The position numbers and the translations under genes are program-made. The notes beneath the pieces are model-generated. The model did not search any database, had not been told where the DNA came from, and saw nothing but the letters and a program-made list of their open reading frames with translations. Shown here in pieces: positions 35,061-47,512 of a DNA stretch of 64,000 nucleotides (positions are counted from its first letter, which is position 1; each line of letters starts with the position of its first letter). Origin of the DNA: Lytechinus pictus (Eukaryota; Echinodermata; Echinoidea; Temnopleuroida; Toxopneustidae). The DNA is taken from assembly GCF_037042905.1 (NCBI RefSeq), contig NC_087246.1, positions 37,566,001 to 37,630,000 on the forward strand, in the 5' to 3' direction.

Positions 35061-38000
35061 TCAGAAGAGATATTTACCAATAAGAAAACCCAAGATGAAA
35101 ATTGCCAGGATGATCATTGTGGAAGGCAGCATGGGTTTCGTCTCTGTGACTGTGGGTGATACTGTTTTCATTGGTTGGCCGCCCTCAACTCTCCGTTGCC
35201 TCACGCCGTCCGTCTAACAATCAAAGAAATCAAGATAATTAAAATATTATTTTGCTTCAAACTAAACTATGTGTAATGACATTACAAAAAAACATGCAAA
35301 ACATGCAATGTATCGTTTAAAGTCTTAGTTTTACTGTGGGGGCCGGGGGACACCAAATGTCCTATTAAGTTGTTCTCCCCTCCTGGCCCTCAACAGAAAT
35401 ATGAACTGTGTGGTGTTATATTCTTCATTTTGTATTCTTCTGTTTGTGATTATTTGTATTATTATCGTATTTTCTGTATTATGAAATATGAGCCACAAGA
35501 TGACTATTACGGAACTTTTGTTTGTGCATGACAATTAACACATTCAATCAATCAAGTCAATTAATCAAAACAGAAGAATCAGTGCCAAATCTTCAAAATA
35601 AGATTATTTCTGTCACATAATAAGTAAAATAGAAATCCTTCAAAAAAGTTTCTAATACAAAAAGAGCATTTCCAATGCAAGTCACATCCTGTGCATTCAT
35701 ATCAAACGCTACCCTGTAATTGTTGTCAATATCAAATGCCTAATCAAAGGCGGCTACGATGTCACGAGACTAAAAAATGATGAAACATGTCTATTGGACT
35801 ATTCCAGCTGTAAACGACAAAAAGCAAGTTGAAAAGCAATCAGAGAAAGGGATGTATTTGGTGAAGTTTCTTACCCTTAGTTGTGTGTTTTCTGCCCGTA
35901 AGCTGCCAACTTCTCTCCTGAGTTGCTTGCATTCTTGTACCACTGTATCTAAATCCCTCATCTCTAATTTCTCCTCTCCAGCTTGGGGAGCAGTAGATTT
36001 GATGGGTTTGTTCTCTGGTGCAGCTGCTTCAGCCTATGAGGAACAGATCATTAACAAACACTGCGATCACGATTGCAACAAATTCATAACATACCAAATA
36101 ATAATCCTTGGTGCACAGCGCAACCTTTTTTTTGTTCTACACATAGGTTACCAATAAGTATTCTACTTGATGTCCTTTTATCTCCTTAAAGAGTAGATGA
36201 ATTGATAACCAGGGAAACTTTTCCAGTGAGAATGAATATCATTTAAATAACTAATTATTCGGCATGTAACAGAGCATTACTTCTACCGATCAACTATCCA
36301 AATCAGGCTCCAAATCCTCATCTACATCAACTTTATGATTCTGGATGCGATGAGTGACAAGCTCACAGCAAGTGATGTCAAGGCTCACTTGAAATTCATT
36401 CAGTTTGAATTTTGTTGTTGTTCCTGCTGTTACTATGCTTTCTCAAATAATTTAACGTGAAATAATTTTGCAGGGCGTACATTTGTAAGGTATATTGTAA
36501 ATGATGAATGACTCGGTACATAAGAATGAGGAAAGAGAAAGAAAACTCCTACCTTTTCTTGTGACACTGGTGCAGGAGCTTGGTTTGCTGGCCATTCAAA
36601 AACACACTTGAGTTTTGTGTCCATTACTGTTGCTATATCTGATGCTTTCCACTGCAAAGAATTAACAAAAGTCAGTCACAAATAAATAGTCACAAGTAAT
36701 TGAAATAGTCACAGGAAGATCCCAATTCTTTTGTAGTGCTACTGCCTTCACCTGAAAATGTGGTTTACACACATGCAAATATGATGCGAAGGCTGCAAAT
36801 ATCTAACAAGAGGAATGCCTCTGGCAGTCTCGCCTGCATTATGCGATTCAATGTAGCAGCAGTGCTGACTTTGAAAACAGCTACTGAATAATTATTCACA
36901 AAAGAAAACATGCATATGATAATAAAGTACTATGTCCTTTCACCCAACATGACCTTTGACCATGATCATGTGATCTAAGATGTGTGCAAAACAATCATTT
37001 ATACTTGAATACCCTTATTTCCTAGGTAAATTGGATATATACCAGCTTGGCATTTACCAGCAAAACGCTGTCCTGCCAAGTTCCTACTGGAGTTACAATA
37101 AACAGATACAGATGTCTACGTTTCATGAACTAGATCCATAAACTTTCTAAGTTATGATGCCAATTCAACAAATACTCCCAACATGAGTTGACCAAAGTTC
37201 ATTGACCCTAAATGACCTTTGACATTGGTCATGTGGCCTTAAACTCCCACAGGATGTTCAGTGATACAGTACTTAATTACTCTTATGTCTAAGTTTTATA
37301 AACTAGATCCATAAACTTTAAAAGTTACGATGGTAATTCAACAAATATCCCCAACATGGCCAAAGTTCATTGACCCTAAATGACCTTTGACCTTGGTCAT
37401 GTGACCTGAAACTCACACAGGATGTTCAGATATACTTGATTACTCTTATATACAAGTTTTATTAACTAGCTCCATAGAAATTTAAAGTCACGATGGAAAT
37501 TCAACAAATACCCCTAACATGCCCAAAGTTTATTGACCCTCAATGACCTTTGCCCTTGGTCATGTGACCTGAAACTAGTGCAGGATGCACAGTATTACTT
37601 CATTACCCTTATGTCCAAGTTTCATGAACTAGGTCCATATACTTTCTAAGTTATTTCAAAACCTTAACCTTAGGTTAAGATTTGATGTTGACGCCGCCAC
37701 CGTCGAAAAAGCGGTGCCTATAGTCTCGCTCTGCTATGCAGGCAAGACAAAAATATATAGATTTTTCTTCTTGAATGTTTGATTTTGTTCACTTCATATC
37801 ACATCTAAATGAGAATATCTCGTCCAATGTCCATGAATATCAGTTTCTGGCCTTTTCATAAAGAGTCCATTTGGAAGGTAATATTAAAACCAGCACAAAT
37901 TGTATTTTCCGAGTTCATCAAGGAGCTGATGCAGAAAAGTTACTATGTTATCTATTTTATCCAATGGTAATTTCCATGAAATCTTTGAGTTTTATTGCTT

Positions 38001-41000
38001 GTTGATCACTGTTTGTTACCATGGCAGTTACCATAATAGTTGCTTTTATGCAACAGGGCCAAGGACTCTTGTTTGGAGAGTCTCATATATTGTTTATTTA
38101 AAACTTGTTCTAAAGCTCTTTGAAAAGTAATCAATACCACAGAGTTCTGTGAATGAATAAAAATACTCCAGAGCAGCATGTACATACTGATATAGAGTTT
38201 GAACAAAATGCATCTTCATGTGCATGGACATGTATGTTCTCTTTTTTCTTTCCAGAAAATCATTTTTTTATAATATAATCAAGATTTGATCAACAGACTT
38301 ATATTTGCAGCAGAAAACTAGAAACACTAAGGTCCAAATTCACAAAGGTGGTTTTGAAAATCCACGGTCGAATCCATGGTTTATGCAGATTTCATGTATA
38401 AATTACGCTTAAGTCAATTTAGCGCGTATCGGGAGCGTGTATAAAAAATTCAAATGCTGATGCGCGCTTTTGTCAAAGTACGCCTAATTGACGCCTGTTA
38501 CCATGGATAGATACGCTATTTTATTCATGAGTCCACTGTTTGAAGAGTGGACTCATTAATTCAAAATAGTGGACTCATGAATAAAATAGCGTGGATAACC
38601 ACGGCAACAGGTGTCAACTTGGTGCACTGTGACAAGAGCGCATCAGCATTGGAAATTTTTAACATACGCGGTAAAATAAACGTAATTTATACATGAAATA
38701 TGCATATACCTTGGACTCAACCGTGGGTTTTCAAAACCACCTTTGTGAATTCGGGCCTAAGAGGTGAAGGTAAAATACATACCACTGCTTCCAAGTCGAT
38801 ATCTGCCTTTGGTATGATGATGGATTGCACCATGAATTTGTGCTTGTTCTTCTCATTTGGATCAAAATCAAATGGTTGTAACATTACTAGAGGAATTAGA
38901 TAGAGAGAACAATAAGATAAACATAACAGACTACATTTATGGTTGATACTCTGCTGGCATCATAAAACCAACCTAGCTTTATATAAAGTTATTCACACAT
39001 TTAAGAGTGTCTGTTGCCAATGTATTCACCACATACATTACTTTAATCCTGCAGCGCAAAGTGTCCTGCAATGAAATAATTGTAAATCAATGTTACACAA
39101 AACTGTATTTGAATGTCAATTGATCCTTATTTGGATCATGAAACCTAGAGTTCCATAGAAGTGAGAGTAATCTTCCTGTTGATTATAGAATTAAACCTGG
39201 AAGTCAACTTATGAAAACATTATGCTAAGTTTCATGTTACATATGCACTAGAACATAAACAACTGTATTTTTTAACCATTTCTCCATTGTACATGTAACT
39301 CCACTTCGGACAATTTTTTCTTCACACATACAAAGATGATAATGATAATATCATCATCGTCGTCATCATCATAAAATAGCAATATCCAAAAGTAAGTGCA
39401 TATCAATACAGGGTCTCTTTGGGCTAACAGTCAGATGTAGGAGATATACATTCAGGTTAACAGAAGTTGGTAGTAACTGCATAACAAAAGAGCTACAAAT
39501 TCCAAAAAATTATTCATACTCCTAAAAGGCAAAATTTGAATTGCTCCACCGACATGGTAACACAGCATCCATTATTAGATGTGCTCAACTGGACTATTAA
39601 GGACATCAAAGGGGAATTTATGCTAACTTAAAGTAATTCTTTCATCTTGAAACAGATATTATAGTCTCACCTACCTGAAACAGTGACATTTTGATTGGGG
39701 ACCATTACTCCACTGTTTGGCCTCACACAGTACCTCCTTGGAGCTGTTGTTTTGATTTTGAAACAGAGGATTTTATCAGAAGGATTTGAGAGAGTCAGCT
39801 CAGATGTGACAACATCGGTAAATGGACCTGAATGAAAAACAAAGAGAGAGAAAGAAAAACACTGTCAAAGTCAGGAATATACCAAACTTCATTTATTCAA
39901 AGAAAAGTCATTATTATCATCCAAGATTTTCACCCAGTGGCCAATTTGCAAGTCCTCTAACTGCCCACTACATTCATAGGGTTAGCATCTCCATGGTACA
40001 TAATGTCAATGTACATGTCGTCGCCTGAGAAGCATAGTGACGTTAACTCATTTCACGCGCGCAAAAACGATTTTGAGAAAATCGCATTTAAAGTTTGTGT
40101 ACAATGTTTGAAGATGGATTTTGCAATGTTATCGTTAATTATTTCCTTTAATTTTTCACACAAGAAAATTTAAAGATGTCTTCAAACTCATATCAAGGAA
40201 TTACAAGAAAATATAAGCAATTTCAGATTATACAGTCGATTGAAAAGTTAGCGCCCTTATGCTTCTTGAATCTCTGTGGATCGGTGGGCGCGCGTCGGGG
40301 CATAAACTACTTCACGCCCTTATGCTTTTCAGTTATTATTCGCTTCATGGGAGATTTTGAATCGAGTGGTGTATACAATGATTATGATTGTTTCGCTCTC
40401 CCTTTTTAATTTTTAGAACCTTTTAACATGTCATTCGTATTTTTCTGCTTTCTTTCTAATCTTCATCTTTCTCTTTTTATCTTTCTTTCTTTCTGAATTT
40501 CTTGTATTTATTCTTCATTTTATTTCTAACATGTTCGTCTACTTTTCTTCTCATTACTGGTAAACTTTTACTTGTTGTATGCGAACCTTCTCTTCATTTT
40601 GTGGCTTCGCCATATTCCCATTTATATTATTTCCCTCTCAACTTTTTTTTGCTTGTTTTTCATTCTCTGATTTATAACCTTATTTTATATTTGTATGCTT
40701 GTTATAACCCTGTTCCATTTTCTTCCTATTATTTCGCTCTCTTTCATACTTAATATTTTTTCCTTATCAAGTCAATTTCTTTCTCTTTTCACATTCCTAT
40801 TGATATAACGTTCTTTTATTTTCTTGATTTCAATATCATTTCTCTTACGTTCCCCCTCTTTCTGAAATATTTCTTCAAAATAATCTGAAATTCAGATCAT
40901 TTCCATTGTAATTGATAACATCTCTTAATATAATGCACATATTTCGTAACTTTTTTGTGTGTGTTCTTCCACAAAATACATTCAATAAATGAAAATAAGC

Positions 41001-44000
41001 TAGCTGAAATAAATACATCATTACAGCTATTTTAAAGAAATATTTTCAAAAATCATTACCTCTTTCTGTTGAACACTATCTCTATTCTCAATAATGCAAA
41101 CTTTTAGTCCAGGCTATCCAAAAGAAAGAAATATATAAGGCTACCTGTAAACTCTAGTGTCAAGTATACAGAAATGTGAAAGGGCACCAATCAACTATTG
41201 TATATAAAAATTTCTTATTTATTCCTGAAATATAAATTTTCCAAAATTTTCTTGCAATTTGATCATATTCTTATTCTTAATCCCACTATATTTTCTTTTT
41301 CTCATACTTATCAATTTTACAATGATCATATAAATATACATTTGTTGTTGTTTTAATATCAAGTTTATGTATATGATCATGATTTATTCTTGTGAATGTT
41401 GCCTTACAAGTCAAGGTCAGGAGTGAAAACCTGGGGCTATAGTACTCTAATAAAATTTTCTTTCCACAGATAACTTGGACTTTTACTTAAAAAAGATCCC
41501 CATGTTTATTATGAAAACAAAGCATAAATGAATGGAACTGAGTACTTTTTTTTTATATAAAAGTGATAATTGAAAGATCTTTTTTATTTGTATTGTGTGT
41601 TGGCTGTTACATGAACTCACCAGACAGGTTGGGTGCAGAGAGCTTATTAGTAGCCTAAGTTGGGCCTTGAAATTTAGGCCTAACTGTATTTGGCAATGAA
41701 TTCAATATTTAAACAATGATCTAATTGACTAGACATACTATATAACTTTATTATATCGTCTCTTTGACTTTAGAATGAATATAGACTATAAGTTAGACCA
41801 ACCTAGATCCTAACGTAGATCTAGACATATTCTTGGCTGAAATCTGTTCAAATTATTGTCGTATGCATTAACTACCACAAATTCTTACTGGGTAATTCTT
41901 GACTGATCAATTATGATCATAGAAAAATCGACAAAATATACCAATTTATAGTTGTTGTTTTTTGTAAGTAACTATGTGTGCATTTCAATTGGGGGCGTGC
42001 GGGAACTATTAAGGGCATTCCACAATTAGAATGAAATTTATGTCATTTACACCAAATTTTGCAGACTTTTCTTCAGCAGCGGAATATTTAATATATTATG
42101 CAAAAATTGATATGGGTTTATGAGCTTGATATTTTGCTATTGAGCTTTTATTTCTACCGAGTTGAAACTTCTCAAAAAAATTACTGCGCATTCAAATGAA
42201 TTTGGCATTTGTATCAATGTGGGAAATATTCCAAACCACTCCACCATTTATTCGAATACGATGTCATATTTGTCATGCTATACAGCACTTAAGATTAGAG
42301 TAAAGTATTCAGAAATTGCATTTAAAAGCATTGTTTTGTGGATTATTTTCAGTTAATTAGCTAGAACGGATCTGCAGTTAGATTGCAAAACATGTGAAAA
42401 ATCAGCTGATACCTATAGCTGATTACTAGTAATCGCATGTTCATCCATTGTGACGTCAGTGTGCATAGCGTAGCACTGTTTGTGACGTCAGTGCGCGTAG
42501 TGTAAAATATGCGCAGGACATGATGCGCACAAACATAATACGAGTTAACGTCAGTATGCTTCTCAGGAATTGTGCGAAAAAGAGTTAACGTCAATATGTT
42601 TTTGATAGATATCTTGATAAATATTTGAATTCGTGATTTCTCGATTAGACCAAACGAAAGAGTAAGAAAAACTCTAAAAGATGATATGTAAAACAAAAAA
42701 TCGACCTGGGGACGAAATTTTTGAGTTAACGTCACTATGCTTCTCAGGCGACGATGTGGTCAGAGTCGATGCTTGCTCACAAGTTTCTCCCCTATTTGGT
42801 TTCCTTAGCATTTGAGTTTAAAATTTGTGGCTTTGAATCAGGACCAAGTCTGTCTATTCTGTCTACTGTGTTGTTAAAATGAATTCAGTTTAATTCAGTC
42901 CAAAACTGCAAAAAAAACCTTTAATAGTTTAAATGCGTTTTTTGGTCATGCATGTGTACAGCAATATATTTGTCTGCCCCCCCCCCCCCCCCCCCCGGAA
43001 GAGATATCTACACGACACGCTGGTTCCCATTTTGAGAACATGTTGAAAATAGTAATGTCAGATTGTCAGTGTCCAGTCATAGACCTACAGTGGGTGATTT
43101 CAAGTATGGTGTTGTGACTTAACACCAACACCAGCTACAACACCGTACTTGAAATCCGGCTGGTGTTGGGACTGATTTATCTTCATATCAAAGACACTAC
43201 AAGGGAAAGACTAGGCACAAAAACTATTTTACACGTAACTCGATGCAAAGCGTTACGCGAAGTCGGACGTCGGCAAAGTGTCCAGTCTTTTTACTGTAAT
43301 TAGACTTTGGTGGAACGTTTATTGACAAATGAACGGTAGCACTGCAGGCTTAGTTCAAGGTACGTAGAATTTTCTATTTTTGCTTAATTTGTCATCGCTT
43401 TGAATGTTTTCCAAAATGTATTATCGTCAGCAAAATTAATACAAAAAGTATGTTTTTTAAGTTATTGCATTTATTGTTGTCTTTATGATTTATCAAACAA
43501 TCATGGGAATTGCGCATACAATGAATCAAGAATCTCGTTTGAAAAATACAGACAAGCTGAATTAAGGTTGTGAATTGTACTATTACTTAGCGCCAACGAC
43601 GACCTTCTTTTTATTTCCGTGGAAGAGACATGCGAAGCAACTTTTCAGGCCGGGCCGAGGTAAGCAATTTTGCTCTTTTTCATGTGGTTTTATATAGAAA
43701 AATGTTTGTAAAAATAAATGAAAATGGAATGTTTTTCACCAGAAAAAGCCCTGGTGAGTAGCGGAATGAGTTTCGGCTAACTAACAACATTATTCCCGTT
43801 ATGAAGCGATGTTAACCGACAACTCTAAAATCCATTGCGTAAACACGTTCGTCATGTTCGTAATCGTAGTCATGGTAGTGCGAGGTTAAAAACCTCGCAA
43901 TACGTGTGAGTGCTCTGAACCCAGCTCGGTGTTGGAGCTCGGTTCAGCAGCCTTTTTATGCTCTCAACAGACATGACAGACAACACCAACAACATCGGAC

Positions 44001-44170
44001 ACCGAACTTGAAATCACCTAATCTTAAAATCACCCAATGTATGACTATGAGTACGGTACCGGTATGATTGATGGATAATGAACAGGGATGAAAAAAAGTA
44101 TTATTTTCTTACCTCGGAAACGGAGTTCCGTGGGTGGTTTGATCGTTAGGAGTTGATCTGGCTTCGACAT
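35061..44170 (-). CDS. VAPB: VAMP-associated protein (VAPA/VAPB family), 6 exons
   Basis: Coding exons, 5' to 3' on the minus strand: 44170-44113, 39827-39675, 38886-38783, 36651-36553, 36033-35875, 35213-35061. All splice sites are GT-AG and phases agree, giving 241 residues (human VAPB 243). It opens [20 protein letters not shown]. The MSP domain (about 8-125) keeps the signature [10 protein letters not shown], and the FFAT-binding face keeps Lys87 and Met89 in [11 protein letters not shown] coiled coil follows at about 163-191 ([20 protein letters not shown]), and a C-terminal tail anchor at about 223-239 ([14 protein letters not shown]) ends KYLF. The family sits in the ER membrane and tethers FFAT-motif lipid-transfer proteins at contact sites. 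VAPA and VAPB diverged in vertebrates, so the symbol is approximate. Confidence 0.95.
36812..37750 (-). repeat. AGGTCA-rich interspersed repeat, copy 2 (inverted)
   Basis: Lies in VAP intron 4-5 space (between exons 36553-36651 and 38783-38886). It begins AGTCTCGCCTGCATTATG and ends CTGCTATGCAGGCAAGAC. Tandem modules contain TGACCTTTGACCTTGGTCAT and GTGACCTGAAACT. This copy gives the clearest view of both ends of the family. Confidence 0.8.
38331..38757. mobile_element. Harbinger-like MITE, 427 bp, TAA target
   Basis: TAA at 38328-38330 and 38758-38760 flanks the inverted ends GGTCCAAATTCACAAAGG and CCTTTGTGAATTCGGGCC. The similarity continues through GGTTTTGAAAA / TTTTCAAAACC and on to the centre (CTATTTTATTCATGAGTCCA / GGACTCATGAATAAAATAG). 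A 3 bp TWA-type duplication with GG-start TIRs is typical of PIF/Harbinger. It lies in the VAP intron, its edge 22 bp from the splice donor at 38782-38781. Confidence 0.85.
40019..42753. mobile_element. 2.7 kb TIR element in VAP intron 1
   Basis: The 31 bp ends are exact inverted copies: CGTCGCCTGAGAAGCATAGT... at 40019-40049 and ...ACTATGCTTCTCAGGCGACG at 42723-42753. ATGT adjoins both ends, a possible 4 bp duplication. A further inner copy of the terminal motif (GAGTTAACGTCAGTATGCTT) occurs at 42542-42572. No transposase-sized open frame is present. A fragment of the TTAA element family lies inside at 42013-42540. Confidence 0.8.
42013..42540. repeat. Truncated relative of the TTAA element at 26716
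   Basis: It starts at TTAA (42009-42012) with GGGCATTCCACAATTAGAAT and shares TTTATGTCATTTACACCAAA-type sequence and a final GATGCGCACAAACATAA with the 26716-27650 element. The right terminal repeat is lost and it runs into the host TIR element. Confidence 0.65.
42976..42997. repeat. C homopolymer run
   Basis: About 20 consecutive C in VAP intron 1. Confidence 0.9.
43076..44046. repeat. TIR repeat element, copy 1 (without LINE insertion)
   Basis: The ends TGGGTGATTTCAAG (43091) and CTTGAAATCACC...AAAATCACCCA (to 44036) are inverted. It matches, in reverse, about 58985-59985, for example AGTCTTTTTACTGTAATTAG, TTTGGTGGAACGTT and GCGATGTTAACCGACAA. It ends 67 bp from the VAP first coding exon at 44113. 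Confidence 0.65.
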
Positions 44171-44337
44171 TGCTGTGATATTCGTCTAACTGTTGGAGCG
44201 ATAGGGCAAGAAGATTATGGTGATGAAGATAAAGAAAAATATTACGACCAAGCAGAACTTCGCAAGATAAAACGCCTATCCCGTCACCGGTGATCAAAGT
44301 TAGTACACGTCGGCCATAGATCTAACACTACACAGAA

Positions 44338-45480
44338 TTGACTGATATACATTTCGCTGCGCTGCATAATACGTACCGTACGTATATAACACACCCGATC
44401 AAGAGTTTACGAACTCGTGTGTACACGTTTTCAAAGTACAACCCGGAACCAGCGAACAATTACTTTATTCGTAAATTGCATTGTGGGCACTATAGTCACG
44501 GGTTGTGTTTGGTCTTTACAGACTAGCAAGCAAGTATGAGAAGGGGCATGCACTTATATGATGCAAAATGTAGTAGATGTAATGGATCTAATGCATATTT
44601 TAGTAAAGCAGCTTTTATTTTTATTGATATGCAAATGATTATTGAGGAGACATATTTGTTGAAAATGTTATTCTGGCATATTAAAGTCTATATCTTCACA
44701 GGAGCTCTAGCCTGTTAAAAGTTACCTCACCCCTTTTCGTACTTGACTTGTATTCAGAATTGGATGTCGTCTTTTTGGCATCCCTTTGAGCAAAATGGCA
44801 TTTTTGCTGAATCGCAAAACCTAAGTTTGCATTTTTCTCGTGGAAAAGATAAGAAGGGACACTACTCTACACATTACATGTAGAGAGTGGCTGCATGGTA
44901 CATCAAAGCCTATACTATATAGCCCCCTATAGCCCCGGGGCCGGGTAGCCCCCGTTTGGAGAAAGAGGCATAGGCGGCGGAAGCGGGGGGACGGGGTCAC
45001 TGGAATTGAATTTGGTTTGGAGCAGATTACTTAATTTAATTCTAATTGATTCATGTAGCAATGATCCCAAACTAACTGAACTACAAGATTGAGAACAGTA
45101 GCCCATAGTTAAAACATATCTGAAATATTTAAAAATATTGCAAAAATCTTCATTTTGTTATGAATAATGCATATTTAATCCCATTGTAGTTTGATAGAGT
45201 GCCACATGCTCATCAACACAAAATCATTTTATCGTCTCAATTTTTTAATATCTACTTGAGATGGAAAGGGACATTGGTCATGGGTGTATTTCTATTTTCA
45301 CAGTAATAAGATAACACATTGTTTAAGCCTGTCACTCTAACAACAAATTGTTTAATTTTTTTGTAATTGTTTAAGCTTTTTAAACAATTGTTTAAAAGAT
45401 AAAAACAGATGTTTAAAAGTTGTTTGAAACGTTTAAATATTATTGGAGTGACGGGCTTAAACAAAGTGCAATGAGCTATC
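44338..45480. other. Region upstream of VAP, no gene seen
   Basis: AT-rich sequence with scattered short open frames of about 60 codons that lack family resemblance. The VAP promoter should lie near 44171-44500. A short palindrome-like patch of TTTAAACAATTGTTTAAA lies near 45375. A G/C-rich patch is at 44930-44995. Confidence 0.5.
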
Positions 45481-45485
45481 ACTCA

Positions 45486-46520
45486 GCAGTGACGTAACTA
45501 CGGGGGATTGGGGCACGTGCCCCCAATCGGCTGCCCTCGCCCCCCCCCCCCACACACACACAAAAAAAACGAGGGAAAAGGAGAAAAAGAGGGAGAAAGA
45601 AAGAGAAACCTATTGTGGAAATAATAAATTATTGTATATTTACTATGATATATTATATTACTTATTAATTTTTTTTCATTACTTTATGAAAAGAATTTGC
45701 TTAGACCCTATGTGTCAATCACTCCTGGTGCTCGCTTTGTCTGTTTAATGAGATTGAAAAATAAAATCATGTTAAAGGGAATTATATGGTACTAAACTTT
45801 CCGTTTTCAAGTCAATATACACATTTCATTTCCTCGCACTTCGAATTTTTATTATTCTATATAGTGAAATATGCTTCTTTTCACGAGTAGGCCTACTTTA
45901 AGTGATTGCCCCTTTTAAGGTCTGAATATAAAACATTTCCAGTCCGTACTTACGTTCGCATTAGTAGATTGGTGATATAAATTTGCTCTTCATGAATTCC
46001 TAAAAACAGTCTTTAAAGTGCCCTTTTTAGGTCTGAATATAAAAAATTTCAGCTCGCGCTTCGCGCTCGCATTATTTTCTTAGTTAAATACATAAGGTCT
46101 TAATGAATTCTTACAAAAAAGCCTTAGAATGCCCCTATTCTGGTCTGAAATTCAAATTTTCGGCTGGCGCTTCGCGCTCGAAAAAGTGATTCATGTGTAT
46201 AGGTGTAATTCTTTTTAAAAAAAATCAGCAAGCGCTTGGCGCTCGCATTAGATGACGAACTTCATGAAATCCTTTAAAAAATAGTCTTAAAAATGTTTTT
46301 GTGTGAGGTCAATAAATACAAAAATCTCAGCTCGTGCTTCGCGTTCGCATTGTTTGTTTAGTGAGATAGGTAGGCTCCTACGTATCATGATTACAAAATT
46401 TTGCTTTTGATGCCCCTTGTTTAGGTCTGAATATCAAAAATTTTCAGCTCGCGCTTCGCGCTAGCGTTATTTCATCAGTGGGATACATATCTGTTTAATG
46501 CCACAGTCTTTAAAATGTCT
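45486..46520. repeat. Degenerate minisatellite array with GCTCGCGCTTCGCGCTCGC core, array 1
   Basis: It opens with CAGTGACGTAACTACGGGGG and a C-run, then has 5-6 spaced units of roughly 100-120 bp. Each unit carries a variant of TCAGCTCGCGCTTCGCGCTC followed by GCATTA, AATTC or ATTAC patches, and AGGTCTGAATAT. It resembles the larger array at 48290-49890. Confidence 0.7.
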
Positions 46521-46947
46521 CTATTAGGTCAGTATACCTGGAATATTTAAATAAATGGGATAACATCAATCATTTTGGTCATTATGTGTGCACTCAATTC
46601 CTTTTATTAAACAAAGGCAAAAAATGAAAAACAAACAGGTTGAAAATGTGAGGGCACATAATTCCTCTTTTAAAAAGGGCACTATTTTTGTCCCCCCCAA
46701 AAGAAGGAAAATTGATGAAAATAACATAATAGGCCTATATAATTTAATACGCATGTGTTGGGTACCCGGTATAGGATGCGAAAGCCTATATCATGTAGTA
46801 TGCCTAGCAAGACCTTTTGTTAGAATGCTCCACAGGGAGTGGAGAAAGTTATAGGTCTATGGCATGCGCGACGGACAGGGGTAATGTAAAGCTCTTCGTT
46901 CCGATGTAAAGCGTTATATAAAAGCGGATTGTAATTATATTTATGGG

Positions 46948-46992
46948 CATATGTATATATATATCAATATATATATATATATACATGTATAT
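46948..46992. repeat. TA-rich microsatellite
   Basis: ATATATATATCAATATATATATATAC and neighbouring TA repeats, following a SINE-tail-like segment (GTAAAGCGTTATATAAAAGC). Confidence 0.7.
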
Positions 46993-46999
46993 CAAATCA

Positions 47000-47335
47000 A
47001 ATATGTATAAGTTTCATAAGCAAATTATACAATAACTGAAGTATTGTCACAGATTTATACATGTGTACAACGTTCATCGAGGAAGAAATTATTATTTTTT
47101 GTTTTACTCCCGTAGGAACTCGGCAGGACAGCATTTTGCTGATATACGCCAAGGTGGTAGGTATATAATCACTTTACGTCAAGGTTAATCAGTCATAATG
47201 GCTGATCTTATAGACGACACATATTACTCTCGGGCTTTTTTATCAAAGTGGAGACGATGGCAAAGTGGGGATTAGAACTCACAACCTTGCGATTATGATT
47301 CCAATGCTCTAACCACTGGACCATTATTTAATAAT
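47000..47335 (-). mobile_element. tRNA-derived SINE (minus strand)
   Basis: On the minus strand from about 47325 the sequence reads CAGTGGTTAGAGCATTGG (A box) and, about 30 nt on, GTGAGTTCTAATCCCCAC (B box), like a tRNA head. The body (TAGACGACAC..., CTGCCGAGTTCC) follows. The cloverleaf is imperfect, so a SINE rather than a functional tRNA gene. The 3' end is only estimated. Confidence 0.6.
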
Positions 47336-47470
47336 GATGTAGGCCTATAGTGATTATAAAGAACATATAACTTGTCTCTATATAATACAGATTGAAATTC
47401 ATAAGAATCTGAAATGATATGAGAGAAAAGCAAGATAAAAAATAAAACAGGTGGAGTGTGTCCATTCCAC

Positions 47471-47512
47471 CATCCCCACGAGGCCTCGATCGATCGAGGC
47501 CTCGTGGGGATG
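47471..47512. repeat. Perfect 42 bp palindrome
   Basis: CATCCCCACGAGGCCTCGAT is followed by CG and then the exact reverse complement ATCGAGGCCTCGTGGGGATG, with no loop. No larger element is recognised around it. Confidence 0.95.

Noticed and set aside
36433-36657. 74-codon minus-strand frame as a separate gene
   Set aside because: It only contains the VAP exon 36651-36553 and reads on into the intron.
44536-44718. 60-codon plus-strand frame upstream of VAP
   Set aside because: Chance-length frame without splice context or similarity.
47225-47335. Functional tRNA gene on the minus strand
   Set aside because: A and B boxes are present, but the anticodon arm and acceptor stem do not pair well; a SINE is likelier. 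The same applies to 51037 and 58512.
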